Shown here: positions 1-9,889 of the stretch, piece by piece
Layout of the letters: each line of letters starts with the position of its first letter
How positions within the stretch are numbered: position 1 is the first letter of the stretch
NCBI RefSeq assembly: GCF_008728515.1
Contig: NC_044986.1
Span: 116,765,001-116,829,000, forward strand
Reading direction: 5' to 3'
From: Papio anubis
Taxonomy: Eukaryota > Chordata > Mammalia > Primates > Cercopithecidae
DNA length: 64,000 bases
Notes under the pieces: generated by a model
The model's database searches: none
Seen by the model: only the letters and a program-made list of their open reading frames with translations
Told to the model about the DNA's origin: nothing
Program-made: the position numbers and the translations under genes

Positions 1-243
1 TGGCAGAGGAGGAAGAAAATCCGTGTATAAGCAGACTCGTGCAGTCCAAACCTGTGTTGTTCCAGAGTCAACTATAGTTTATATTTTTTTCTAGCGGCTG
101 TCACCCAAAATTTTTGAAATAATAAAAATTCACAAGCCAGATAATTCAATTATTTTAGACCATTTTTCTCATTGTGGCAGAATAACAATTGAGTGGCTAT
201 AATTTTAGTTCGCCAGCTGGTCCTGTCACTTGCATGATACCTG
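1..243. other. Unrecognised AT-rich DNA
   Basis: No repeat family, RNA gene or convincing open frame was recognised here. The stretch runs into the tandem duplication that begins at 244. Confidence 0.4.
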
Positions 244-489
244 TTTTGAATGAATTGGCAGATTGCTAAAACGCTGTTTTGTGGTTGTTATCTGTTCATT
301 TAACTTTGAAAATGGATATAAAATTTAGTGACGAAGAGTAAGTTTTAAAAACGGAAAAGTAACCTTTTTGAATGAACTGGCAGATTGCTAAAATGTTTTT
401 TTTTTATTATTGTTATCTGTTCATTTAACTTTGGAAATGGATATAAAGTTTAGTGATGAAGAGTAAGTTTCAGAAATGGAAAAGTAACA
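244..489. repeat. Imperfect tandem duplication, unit about 122 bp, two copies
   Basis: Copy 1 (244-365) and copy 2 (366-489) align along their whole length with a constant offset of about 122. Shared blocks include the gaatga.ctggcagattgc block, the ttatctgttcatttaac block and the gaagagtaagttt block. Copy 2 has a longer T run and scattered substitutions, so the duplication is not recent. The unit does not match a repeat family I know. Confidence 0.85.
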
Positions 490-559
490 TTCTCTGGTTA
501 CTTAGTTGGTTATTAATTAGGTAGAGGTTTTGTATTTTTCTAAGTCCCTCTTTCAAATT

Positions 560-670
560 AAAAATAATACTTAATGATCTCACTCATACATGGAATCTAA
601 AAAGTTCTTCTCATAGAAGTAGAAAGAAGGTAGAATAGTGGTGACTAGAGGAAGGGGAGGATAAAAGACT
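560..670 (+). mobile_element. LINE-1 3' UTR fragment (L1M/L1P type)
   Basis: The run of gatctcactcatacatggaa, a tctcatagaagtagaa block and a tagaatagtggtgactagagg block, in that order, is typical of the 3' untranslated region of mammalian LINE-1. Only about 110 bp are recognisable, in sense orientation. Both ends fade into unrecognised sequence. Confidence 0.6.
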
Positions 671-679
671 ACAAGGTGC

Positions 680-1338
680 AAGACTGTTGACTGAAAACAA
701 TCAATTAAAACATACAAGTGAATTAATTGTATTAATTGCCCGTATCCTTGCTTACAAAACAGATGTGTGGCGATTGATCGTTTTTCATCACTGGTTTTTA
801 GCTAGGACTGGTAGCGTCTCAAGGGTGAAATTTGTTTCTTACTCGTGTTTGCTTCATGCACATTTAGCACATACCATGTAAGTTCTTAATGCTGTTGAAT
901 TAAACGGGCACTAGCATAGCCACTACTCTTTGGATCATTTCCGTGGTTTGGAACAAATGTTCACATATAAGGATTCTGAAGTTCCACAGTTCTTTAATAA
1001 TCTTGGACAGTATGCAGATGCCTGAGTTGCTAGCGATATTCTTGGTAGGGATATTCAAGTTGGAGATGCTTGAGTTGGTAGGGATATTCTTTTTTTTTCA
1101 CTTCCAGCTGTTTGGAAATGCTTACAGATTTTTTAATAGCCAGCAGTATATTTTTCTTATATGCTTCCTTTAAACATTGCCTCCTGGGAACTACTTAAGA
1201 CCCACTTAGGCCTGAAATTAGCCTCTTTAACTTGGAAACTAAAATGTCGCACAAATTCCAGCATAGCTGGAAGTCATCGAACAATCAATATTGCTACTGA
1301 TCTGAGCTTCTCAATCGTCATAGAGTCCAGTATTCATT
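680..1338. other. Unrecognised intergenic DNA
   Basis: No family was recognised. A 15-base block (ttggtagggatattc) occurs at about 1043 and again at about 1076. Two short open frames here (64 and 76 codons) have no domain features and look like chance. Confidence 0.4.
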
Positions 1339-1354
1339 AAAGAACTTAGAACCC

Positions 1355-1664
1355 AGCCAGGCACGGTGGCTCACGGATGGCAGTTTGGGAGGCTAAGGCG
1401 GGCGGATCACCTGAGGTCAGGGGTTTGAGACCAGTCTGGTCAACCTGGTGAAACCCCGTCTCTACTAAAAATACAAAAATTAGCTGGGTGTGGTGGTGGG
1501 CACCTGTAATCCCAGCTACTCGGAAGGCTGAGGTGGGAGAATAGCTTGAACCTGGGAGACGGAGGTTGCAGTGAGATCACACCGCTGCACTCCAGCCTGG
1601 GGGAGAGAGCGAGACTCAGTCTCAAAAAAATAAAAATAAAAATAAAAATTTTAAAAAAGAGAAA
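1355..1664 (+). mobile_element. Alu SINE, S-like
   Basis: This is a dimeric Alu in sense orientation. It ends in an A-rich tail with interspersed T (about 1623-1664). The first arm lacks the segment that normally reads gcctgtaatccca, a short internal deletion. Target duplication: aagaacttagaaccca ends at 1354 and aagaacttagagcca begins near 1666. Confidence 0.93.
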
Positions 1665-1680
1665 AAAGAACTTAGAGCCA

Positions 1681-2138
1681 TCAGAATTTCTGTATTTGAA
1701 CTATCTTCCAAACCTCTTACGGAATCCAAAGATCTGTGGCAATTCTAATACCCATTTAATTCCTTTGGGCTGATACTCTGATTGGACATAAACAAATGAG
1801 AGTGATATCTCTAATTCTTTTCAATTTCTAGTTTCACAGAACATGGTATTCTCACTTGCTTACTTAAAAATCATTTCCACTCTATGACTCATATTTTTAA
1901 TTACAAGAGTATTATTTTCATCCTTACACTGAAGTAAAATTTCCCTGGCTCCCAAGAGTAAGTTAGTGTCTTTCTTATCTTAATGATAGCCTACCTGATA
2001 CAGAAATATCCAGGAGTGTGGGATAAGATAAGGAAGGAGAGGGCAAGAAATCCCGAAAAATAAAGACTAAAGTGGCAACTTTACCTAAAAAGTATGCAAT
2101 ATATACACCTGAAATTTTGTTGTGTGCCAAAGAGTGTT
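1681..2138. other. Unrecognised intergenic DNA
   Basis: AT-rich unique-looking sequence with no recognised repeat or gene. Confidence 0.35.
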
Positions 2139-2160
2139 ATCTCTCTCTCTCTCTCTCTCT
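2139..2160. repeat. (CT)n microsatellite
   Basis: About ten CT units directly abut the T run of the adjacent antisense Alu. Confidence 0.9.
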
Positions 2161-2457
2161 TTTTTTTTTTTCTTTGAGATGGAGTCTCACTCTGTCACCC
2201 AGGTTGGAGTGCAGTGGCTCAATCTCGGCTCACTACAACCTCCATCTCCCAAGTTCAAGCGATTCTCCTGCTTCAGCCTCCTGAGTAGCTGGGACTACAT
2301 ACCTGTGCCACCACACCCAGCTAAGTTTTGTATTTTTAATAGAGACGGGGTTTCACCATGTTGGCCAGGATGGTCTCCATCTCTTGACCTCATGATCCAC
2401 CCTCCTTGGTCTCCCAAAGTGCTGGGATTACAGGCATGAAGCTCACCATGCCCAGCT
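2161..2457 (-). mobile_element. Alu SINE, S-like
   Basis: Complete antisense dimeric Alu. The T run at 2161 is its poly(A) tail, and the head (cccagct) is at 2457. Scattered CpG decay indicates an older AluS-like copy. Confidence 0.93.
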
Positions 2458-2547
2458 AGGGTGTTCTTTGAATTAGTGGTTAGCTCTAAGAAGTCAGGTA
2501 GTGATCTCACAGTCCAGAAAGAGAGGGGAAGTCAATTACAGCTTCTG

Positions 2548-2700
2548 ACTCACATTTATTGAGCATTTATTAATATTATGTGTTGGGTTCTATACCAACT
2601 GATTTCTATGCATTAAATAATTTAATTTTCATTGCAACTCTATGAGATAGGAGTTAGCATTGGCCCTACTTTACAGATGAAGAAACGTAGGCATGGAGGG
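2548..2700 (-). mobile_element. MIR SINE, antisense
   Basis: The order tttattgagcatttatt, tatgcattaaataattta, caactctatgagatag and ttacagatgaagaaac is the reverse complement of the MIR 3' half, including the core-linked atctgtaaa segment. The copy is old and divergent. Confidence 0.75.
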
Positions 2701-2964
2701 TTGATGCATTCTATTAAAGGACGCACAATCTTTCAACACTGTTGAAAGTAGTAGATCTATACTGCAACAGATTTCCCACGGTGTGCCCCATCTACCTGGA
2801 ATATGCCATTTGTAACCCTTGCCCTTTCTTTTGCCTAAATTCAAATTTGGACTCCTGTAAAGCATCCTCTGACTCAAACATACAGAGCTGATACCTTGAT
2901 CTCGGTGTTTCTACTGAGCCAAATGTATGTTTCCATTAAGGAATTTAGGGCAGTGTGTTTTGCA

Positions 2965-3080
2965 TTTGTTCACTTAAAGATGTATCTTCTTTCCCACTGG
3001 ACTTAAAGAGCTTTGAGGGTAGAGTTAATATGCCTTCTGTTTCCTAATTAACAGTACTTACCAGAGTTCTGCTCAAAAAT
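2965..3080 (+). mobile_element. Probable L2 3' end
   Basis: The block cactggacttaaagagctttgagggtaga resembles the L2 3' terminus (actag.ctgtaagctc.tgagggcaggg). It is short and degenerate. Confidence 0.4.
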
Positions 3081-3439
3081 TAGAATGAATGTCAAGTGAC
3101 TTCAGATTGTTCAACCTCTCTTCAAAAACCAGACCTGCCAGTGATCTTAGCCAACTCTTCTAGAAAATATAGCTACTATCTTGAGTTTCACATATTCTGT
3201 GGCAACTCAGGAGGCACGTTAAAATTCTGGAAAAGCTTGTGTGAATGGCGGTGCACATTCTATCTGGTTTCTCTGATACTTCCAAAAGTTAGAGTTCATA
3301 AATAATTCTTTAGCTAAAGGAATTTATCCGGAATCTTGAGAATTCATTCTCTATCACATTCCCTGTTATTCAGGTGGATGTGTCCCTACAAGATGTACTT
3401 AATACAAACATTTTATCAAAGTACATTAACTTTTATCAA

Positions 3440-5605
3440 GTTAAGGTGTTTTTTATTGAAGTAAGCAGCTTTATTTAATTATAATTCTCATACAATAACA
3501 TCTATTGTTTAACATGTACAATGTAGTGACTTTTAGTACATTTATGGAGTCGTGTAACTACATTATCTAATTTTAAAAATATTCTCATTCTGGCCAATAA
3601 CTGGAATTATGAAATATGTGACTTTTGTTACTTTTTATTTCACTTAGCATAATATTTTCAAGGTTCATCCATGATCACGTATGAAGACGTCGTCTGTTTC
3701 CAATACCAAATAATATCCCATTGTATCTGTATACTATATTTTATATCTCCGTCCATCAGTCACGGACATTTGAGTTGTTTCTAATCTTTGCCTATTATAA
3801 GTAATGCTTTTACATTATGCTTATGAGCATTCATCCTCAAGTTTTTGTGACATATGTTTTCAATTATTTGGGGAATAGATTTATGAGTTACCAATTGATG
3901 GATCAAATGGTAACTCTCTGATTGTCAAACTGTCTCCCAAAGTACTTGTAACATTTATAAACACATCAGTAATATGTACAAGTGTTCCACTTTCTCCACC
4001 TCCTTGTCAACACTTGTTGTTGTCTAGTTTTTTTAAAATTTTATCCATCTTAGTGGTTATGATACAGTATTTCATGGTGGATCTGACTTGCATTTGCCTA
4101 ATATCTAGTGAAGCTGAACATCTTTTCATGTGCTTATTGGACATTAGTGTATCTTTTTCAATGAAATAGCCATTCAAATATTTGCCTATTTTTATTTTTA
4201 ATTTAATTAATTAATTTTGAGATAGGTTCTCACTCTGTCTTCCAGGCTGGAATGCAGTGGCGGGATCTTGACTTACTGCAACCTCCACCTCCTGGGCTCA
4301 AACAATCCTCCCACCTCAGCCCCCTGAGTAGCTGGGACTACAGGAGCATGCCACCATGCCCAGCTAGTTTTTGTTTTATTTTGTAGAGATGGGGTCTTGC
4401 TATATTGTCCAGGTCTCAAACTCCTGGGCTCAAGTGATCTACCTGCCTTGATTTCCCAAAGTGCTAGGGTTATAGGTGTGAGCCACTGCACCCAGCCAAT
4501 ACTGTTATTTTTAATCATCTGTTTATTGTTGTGCTGTACGAACTTTTTGCATATTCCAGATTCAAATCCCTTATTAGATAATCTACTTGCAAAGATTTTC
4601 TTCCATTCTGTGAGTTGTCAGTCTACCTTTATGATGATGTTCTTTGACGCAGGACACCTTGCCTAATTCAAGTTCATAAAGATTTACTCCTATGTGTTCT
4701 TCTGAGTTTTATAGTTTTATCTCTTACATTAAGGTTTGTGGTATACTTTTGATCTAACTTTTGTATATACTGTAAATTAGGAATCCAAATTCATCCATAT
4801 GAATGTTAATGTCCAGTTGTCCCAGGACCATTTGTTGAAAAGACTGTTGTTTTCCCGTGGAGATGTCTTGGCATCATTGTTGAAAATCAATTGACTGAAA
4901 ATGAATTGGTTAATTTCTAAAATCTCAATTATTTTCCCTCGATCTGTCTACCTGTCTTTATGTCAGCACCACACTGTCTCAATTACTGTAGCTCTATAGT
5001 AGCTTTTGAAATAATGAGGTAGTAAACCTCCAACTTTCTTCTTTTTAAAGAATATTTTGTCTACCTAAGGTCCCATGCATTTCCATATAAATGTTAGAAA
5101 GAGCTAATCAATTTATGCATAGGAGCTAGCTGAGATTCTGAGAGAGTTTATATTTAATCTGTAGATAGATTTTCAGTATTGCCATCTTTTTTTACAAGGC
5201 TGCTTCTCAGTGTGAAAAGTGTTGCCATCTTAATAATAAATTTTCTGATCCATAAACAAGTGACATTTTCATTTTCTTTCATCAATATTATGTGATTTTC
5301 AGTGTACATATCTTCAACTCTTTTATTGATTTTATTTCTAAGTTTTTATTCATTTTGATGCCTTCTAAATATAATTGTTTCCTTAATTATTGATCTTATA
5401 TCCTGCAACCTTGCTGAAATCATTTTCCAGTTATAGTAGTGCTTTTAGTGGATTCTTTATGATTTTTCTCTATACAAAATCATACTGTGTGCAAATAGAG
5501 ATAGTTTTATTTCTTCTTTTTAAATCTGGGTTTCTTTTTTTTCTTTGTCTTGTCTAATTGCAATGGCTTGATACTCCAATACAATATTGTGGACATTTTT
5601 TCAAA
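3440..5605 (-). mobile_element. LINE-1 (L1M type), antisense, 3' UTR and ORF2 3' part
   Basis: The sequence follows the reverse complement of a mammalian L1M from its 3' UTR into ORF2. Landmarks are the ttcacttagcataat block (3645), ccattgtat (3719), caggaccatttgttgaaaag (4822), ctgtagctctatagtag (4987), tatcctgcaaccttgctgaa (5399) and the aaatagagatagttttatttct block (5493). All reading frames are destroyed. An AluJ (4200-4497) interrupts it. It continues after the duplicated block at 5606-5770. Confidence 0.85.
4200..4497 (-). mobile_element. Alu SINE, J-like, antisense, inside LINE-1
   Basis: The right-arm form (caggtctcaaactcctgggc, tattgtccagg) and high divergence point to AluJ. It is inserted in the L1 3' UTR. 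A tatttttaat-like target duplication is visible on both sides. Confidence 0.88.
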
Positions 5606-5770
5606 TCTTTTTTGAAGAAATGATCATTCAAATATTTGCCTGTTTTAAATAGCTATTCAAATATACATCTATTTTATTTTTAATTGTCTTTTTATTGTTG
5701 ATTTGTAAGAATTTTTTAGATATTACAGATTCAAACCCCTTATTAGGTATATGACTTGCAAAGATTTTAA
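5606..5770 (-). repeat. Direct duplicate of an LINE-1 3' UTR segment inside the same LINE-1
   Basis: This block repeats, in the same orientation, the L1 text at 4153-4199 plus 4498-4601. The tcattcaaatatttgcct, cagattcaaa.cccttattag and acttgcaaagatttt blocks appear in both. The Alu that splits the first copy is absent here. After 5770 the normal L1 ORF2 order resumes further upstream in the element. Confidence 0.7.
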
Positions 5771-6393
5771 CACTGAGATGATCATGCAGTTTCTGTTTCA
5801 ATATTATTAATATTATGTATTACATTGGCTACATTTTGAATGTTATACCAAGCTTGAATCACTGGGATAAATCCCACTCATTTATGGTGTACAATGCTGA
5901 CGTTTATGTTCCTGAATAGTGTGTTTAAGATTTTGTTGAAGGATTTTTTTCTCTACATTTTTAAGGTGTGTAAACCGGTATGTTCTTAAGATGTCTTTGC
6001 TTTTGCAATCAGGGTAACATTGGATTACTGAATGATTGGAGAATTCTTTCCACTACTTCTATTTTTCAGAGTTTGTGAAAAATTGGTGTTAATTCTTCTT
6101 TAAACATTAGTATAATTCACCATTGAAGCTATCTGGGACTGAGCCTTTCTTCATGGAAAGATTGTTTGCTGTTTGTTTTCTATTATTAACCCAATATCTT
6201 GTAATAGGTCAGTATTTTTAAAAATTTATCCTTGAGTAATTTCAGTAATTTGTATCTGGCTAGTAACTTCCTTATTTCATGTAAATTATCTAATTTGTGG
6301 TGAGACAATTGTTCACAGTAACCACTTATAACCCTTTCTTATTTCTCTGATGTTAGTAGTCGTACCCCTTTTTCATTCCCAATTTTAGTAGTT

Positions 6394-6401
6394 TGATTTT
6401 T
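6394..6401. repeat. Left copy of 8-bp direct repeat flanking the Alu/tRNA composite
   Basis: tgattttt here matches tgattttt at 6796-6803. The intact LINE-1 order would read directly from one to the other, which supports a target-site duplication around the whole composite. Confidence 0.55.
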
Positions 6402-6695
6402 TTTTTTTTTTTTTTGAGACGGAGTCTCGCTGTGCTCCCAGGCTGGAGTGCAGTGGCGTGATCTCGGCCCACTGCAAGCTCTGCCTCCCGGGTTCACGCC
6501 ATTCTCCCGCCACAGCCTCCCAAGTAGCTGAGACTACAGGCGCCCGCCACCACGCCCGCCTAGTTTTTTGTATTTTTAGTAGAGACGGGGTTTCACCATG
6601 TTAGCCAGGATAGTCTCGATCTCCTGACCTCGTGATCCACCCGCCTCGGCCTCCCAAAGTGCTGGGATTACAGGCTTGAGCCACCGCGCCTGGCC
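6402..6695 (-). mobile_element. AluY SINE, antisense, 3' part of a tRNA-Alu composite
   Basis: Complete young Alu: T run to 6415, head ggcc at 6692-6695. The head segment cttgagccaccgcgcc carries the CAAGCC variant common in Old World monkey AluY lineages. Immediately outside the head lies aaaaaattgg rather than a target duplication matching the left flank. The matching direct repeat is found only beyond the tRNA, so the two appear to have arrived together. Confidence 0.9.
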
Positions 6696-6701
6696 AAAAA
6701 A
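6696..6701 (-). terminator. RNA polymerase III terminator downstream of tRNA-Val
   Basis: Six A on the plus strand give a T6 stop on the minus strand, 15 nt past the discriminator base of the tRNA. T4 or longer terminates Pol III. It also marks the exact junction with the Alu head. Confidence 0.75.
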
Positions 6702-6716
6702 TTGGGGACCATGCCG

Positions 6717-6789
6717 TGGTTCCACTGGGGCTCGAACCCAGGACCTTCTGCGTGTAAAGCAGACATGATAACCGCTACACTATGGAACC
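6717..6789 (-). tRNA. tRNA-Val (anticodon TAC)
   Basis: The minus strand folds as a complete 73-nt tRNA. The acceptor stem GGTTCCA pairs with TGGAACC, followed by discriminator A73 at 6717. The D arm contains AGCGGTTA. The anticodon stem TCTGC/GCAGA encloses TTTACAC with anticodon TAC. The T arm is CTGGG/CCCAG around the TTCGAGC loop. It matches human tRNA-Val-TAC as I recall it, apart from about two D-arm substitutions, one of which leaves a G-U pair. A and B box internal promoters are intact and a T6 terminator follows. It has no CCA and no intron. It lies in a decayed LINE-1 next to an Alu, so it is probably a retrotransposed gene copy that may still be transcribed. Confidence 0.92.
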
Positions 6790-6803
6790 ACATGCTGATT
6801 TTT
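6790..6803. other. 6-nt tRNA leader and right copy of the flanking direct repeat
   Basis: Bases 6790-6795 give GCATGT on the minus strand, the length of a typical pre-tRNA 5' leader. Bases 6796-6803 (tgattttt) repeat 6394-6401, after which LINE-1 sequence resumes (cttttcttggtc). Confidence 0.5.
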
Positions 6804-7448
6804 CTTTTCTTGGTCAATGTAGATAAAATTTTATTCACTTTTTATTTTATCATTTGCTCCTACTGTTTTTCCAAAAAAACACCTTTTAATTTAACTGATT
6901 TATTTTACTCTTCTGTTTTCTCTTTATGATTTATTTTTCTACTGTAATCTTTATTATTTCCTTCTTTCTGCTTACTTTAAGGTTAGTCTGCTCTCGTTTT
7001 CTTAATTTCTTAAGATGGAAGGTGAAATATTGATTTGAGATTCTTCTCTTTTAATTTATGCTTTTATAGTGGTAATTACCCCAAGCACTATTTTTAGCTG
7101 CATCTTATAAATTTTGGTATGTCATGCTCTAATTTTTATTTATCTCAAAATACTTTCTAATTTCCTCTGTGATTTCTCCTTTGACTGGTTATTTGAAAGT
7201 GTGTTGTTTAATTTGCACATATTGGTGAATTTCTCTAAATGTCTTTTCTTTTTGGTTTCTAGTATCATTCTGTTGTGATTGAATAACATACTTTCTCTTA
7301 TTTTAATCCTTTTAAATGTGTTTTATGACCTAACACGGGCTATCAAGGAGAATGTTTCACATGCACTTGAGAAGAATGCTGCATTCCCCTGACTGGGGGA
7401 TGGAGCATTCTATACATTAGTTCATGGTGTTCTAGTCCTTCATTTCCT

Positions 7449-7676
7449 TTTTTAAATTATTATTTTCTTTTATGAGATGGAGTTTTGCTCTCTCACCCAG
7501 GCTGGAGTGCAGTGGCGAGATCTTGGCTCACTGCAACCTCCACCTCCTGGGTTCAAGGGATTCTCCTACTTCAGCCTCTCAACTAGCTGGGACTACAGGT
7601 GCACTCCACCACACCAGCTAATTTTTGTATTTTTTTGTAGAGATGGGGTTTCACCATGTTGGCCAGGCTGGTCCCC
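7449..7676 (-). mobile_element. Alu SINE, antisense, 5'-truncated
   Basis: The element runs from a tail-like stretch (aaattattattttctttta) to ggccaggctggtc near 7673. About 80 bp of the Alu head are missing. The flanking atttcctttttt at 7442 and 7677 looks like its target duplication, so the truncation occurred on integration. Confidence 0.85.
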
Positions 7677-7683
7677 TATTTCC

Positions 7684-7815
7684 TTTTTTTTTTTTTAAAT
7701 AGAGACAGTTTTGTTATGTTGCCTAGGTTGGTCCTGAACTCCTGGCCTCAAGCAATACCCCTGCTTGGCTTCCCAAAGCACTGGGATTACAGGTTTGAGC
7801 CACTGCACCTGTCCC
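7684..7815 (-). mobile_element. Free left Alu monomer (FLAM-like), antisense
   Basis: A T run (7684-7696) precedes a single Alu arm that ends at ccactgcacctgtcc. The old monomer abuts the younger truncated Alu at 7449-7676. Both sit in the LINE-1, whose text resumes with ctatttacttgctgac. Confidence 0.7.
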
Positions 7816-8721
7816 AGTGTTCTATTTACTTGCTGACCTACTGCCTAGTTGTTCTATTCATCTTTGTAAGTGGGATGTGAAGTCTTCAACTATTATTTTT
7901 GAACTTTTATTTCTCCTATGAATTTTGTCAGTTTTTACTTCCTGTATTTTGGGGTTCTTTAGTTAGGTGCGTATGCTTATAACCATTATGTCTTCTTTAT
8001 GGGTTGACTCTTTAATCATTAAAAAATGTCCTGCTTTCTCTCTAGGTAAAGAATTCTGTCTTAAAGTCCACTTTGTCTTATAGTAGTCTAGCCACACCAG
8101 CTTTCTTGTTTGCATAGTACATTTTTTCCATCCTGTTAATTTCAATATGTTTGTCTTTGAATCTATAGTGTGTCTCTTGTAAACAGCATATACTTGAGTC
8201 ATTTTTTAAAGAAGTCATTCTGTCAATGACTGTCGTTTAATCAGTGTTTAGTCAATTTCCATTTAATGTAATTATTGTTAAAGTAAAATTTAACACCTGT
8301 TTGTTTTTATATGTCTTATGTCCTTTTCGTTCCTTCATTCCTCCATTACTGCCTCATTTTATGTTAAATATTTTCTAGTATACTACTTTAATTTCCTTAT
8401 TAATTCTTCCATAGCAAACCAAAATGTTAATTTAATAAAGCACTATTCCATCCCCCTCTTGCATGTGCTCACTGTCACATAAAGAATATATTTATACATT
8501 ATAAAATTTATCAACACTATAATATAATTATTGCTTTATGCACTTGTCCTACAAATCGGGTAGAGAAGAAATATGTTACAAACAAAAACATAATTTATAT
8601 TTGCTCGTGTATTTACACTTACTAGGGCTCTTTATTTCTTTATTGGTTTTGATTCACTTTGTGGTATCCTTTCATTTCAACCTAAACAAAAATAAACCTT
8701 TTATTATTCCCTGTAGAGAAA

Positions 8722-8797
8722 TTCTGATATATATATATATGTATATATACATATGTCACGCATATATATATCAGAATATATATATATATATATCTCA
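8722..8797. repeat. (TA)n microsatellite with inverted-repeat structure
   Basis: ttctgatatatatatat near 8722 and catatatatatcagaa at 8761-8776 are reverse complements around a short centre, so the tract could extrude as a hairpin. A second TA run follows to about 8795. Confidence 0.8.
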
Positions 8798-9103
8798 GTT
8801 TATTTATTTTTATTTTTATTTTTTGGAAAGAGTCTTGCTCTGTCGCCCAGGCTGGAGTGCAGTGGCGCTATCTTGTCTCACTGCAAGCTCCGCCTCCCAG
8901 GTTCATGCCATTCTCCTGCCTCAGCCTCCCAAGTAGCTGGGACTACAGTCTCCCACCACTGCGCCGGCTAATTTTTTGTATTTTTGGTAGAGATGGGGTT
9001 TCACCATGTTAGCCAGGATGGTCTTGATCTCCCGACCTCATAATCCGCCCACCTCAGCCTCCCAAAGTGCTGGCATTACAGGCATGAGCCACCACACCTG
9101 GCC
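8798..9103 (-). mobile_element. AluY-like SINE, antisense
   Basis: Complete antisense Alu with a TTTA-rich tail. Target duplication: atatatctcagttta (8786-8800) versus atatatcagtttt (9104-9116). Confidence 0.92.
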
Positions 9104-9116
9104 ATATATATCAGTT

Positions 9117-9615
9117 TTTGTTTCTCATTCTTAAATCCCCTTATTGAAAGATTTGCCTTAAACCAAACTTCCGATTCTTAATAAATTCTTACCTTGCCTC
9201 CCCTGTACCAAGACATGGCCAATGCTCAGTAGAGATACTGTTATCCCTTGCAACACAGGCAGTGAGTTCAACTTGTTGTTACCAATGTGTTTTGTTGGTG
9301 GTATCTGGGAAGCCAGTGTTCCACACCTCCTTTAAAAAAGCAAGCTCACATTTCTGTGACTTTTCAATACTTCCTGTAAGTCAAATATCGGCATTTAAAT
9401 GTAGCTACAGAAGAGATAAATGATTCCAAAATGTAACTAGGGAGTCGGGTGCTGTGTATTGTTAAATGGAAACGTCAACATCTACATTTTTTTCACGAGG
9501 CTGTACCAGAGGTAGCAGTGCCCCAGTCATATCATCTCAGCACTTACCCTGATGAATTATTTAATTCTACAAACTGGTATAGACCATATATTATAACATT
9601 TGCCAACAATAGGGT
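9117..9615. other. Unrecognised intergenic DNA
   Basis: No repeat or gene recognised. A 72-codon open frame at 9449-9667 shows no family features. Confidence 0.35.
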
Positions 9616-9840
9616 CCCAAAGATAAATAAGATGGTTTTCTTTTCCTCAAAGAAATTATTATTTTAATTGGGGAAAATCAAACAAGCACATGAATCCAAT
9701 AAAGAGTGAAAAAATTTACAGTCTATGGGGGATTGCATCAGGCACATGGAGAGAGTAACTCATCAACAAAGAACAGATGTTTAAGATAAACCTTGAAAAA
9801 AACAGTAGGGTTGATTTCTGCAAAGTGAAATATTATTTTT
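9616..9840 (-). mobile_element. Probable L2, antisense
   Basis: The order cctcaaagaaattatta, aattgggg.aaaat.aaacaag and gattgcatcaggcacatgg follows the antisense L2 3' region (normally ctcaaggagcttaca.tctagtggg). Very divergent. Confidence 0.45.
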
Positions 9841-9889
9841 TAAACATTCTTATTTTTACACTTACACTTACGTGTATCTTTCTCACCAC

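Larger units (their letters stand above)
5771..8735 (-). mobile_element. LINE-1 (L1M type), antisense, ORF2 and further 5' part
   Basis: This continues the same decayed element. The reverse-transcriptase-region landmarks are gagatgatcatg (5777), gggataaatcccactc (5863), aattcttctttaaacatta (6091) and the accattgaagctatctggga block (6119). More 5' landmarks are attctgttgtgattgaat (7266), gaagtcttcaactattatt (7879) and agcatatacttgagtcatt (8184). It ends near 8735 at cctgtag. Insertions within it are the Alu/tRNA composite (6402-6795) and two Alu pieces (7449-7815). No open frame survives. Confidence 0.85.

Noticed and set aside
1440..2510. Several 60-105-codon open frames with repeated motifs such as SPRLECSG and NLGSLQPP
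   Set aside because: These are translations of Alu elements. The same motifs recur at every Alu in the window.
6710..6797. catgccg/catgctg pair tightly flanking the tRNA as a target duplication of the tRNA alone
   Set aside because: Only seven bases with one mismatch. The outer tgattttt repeat and continuous LINE-1 text better explain one composite insertion.
8538..8936. 132-codon plus-strand open frame
   Set aside because: It crosses LINE-1, an AT microsatellite and an Alu, so it is not a gene.
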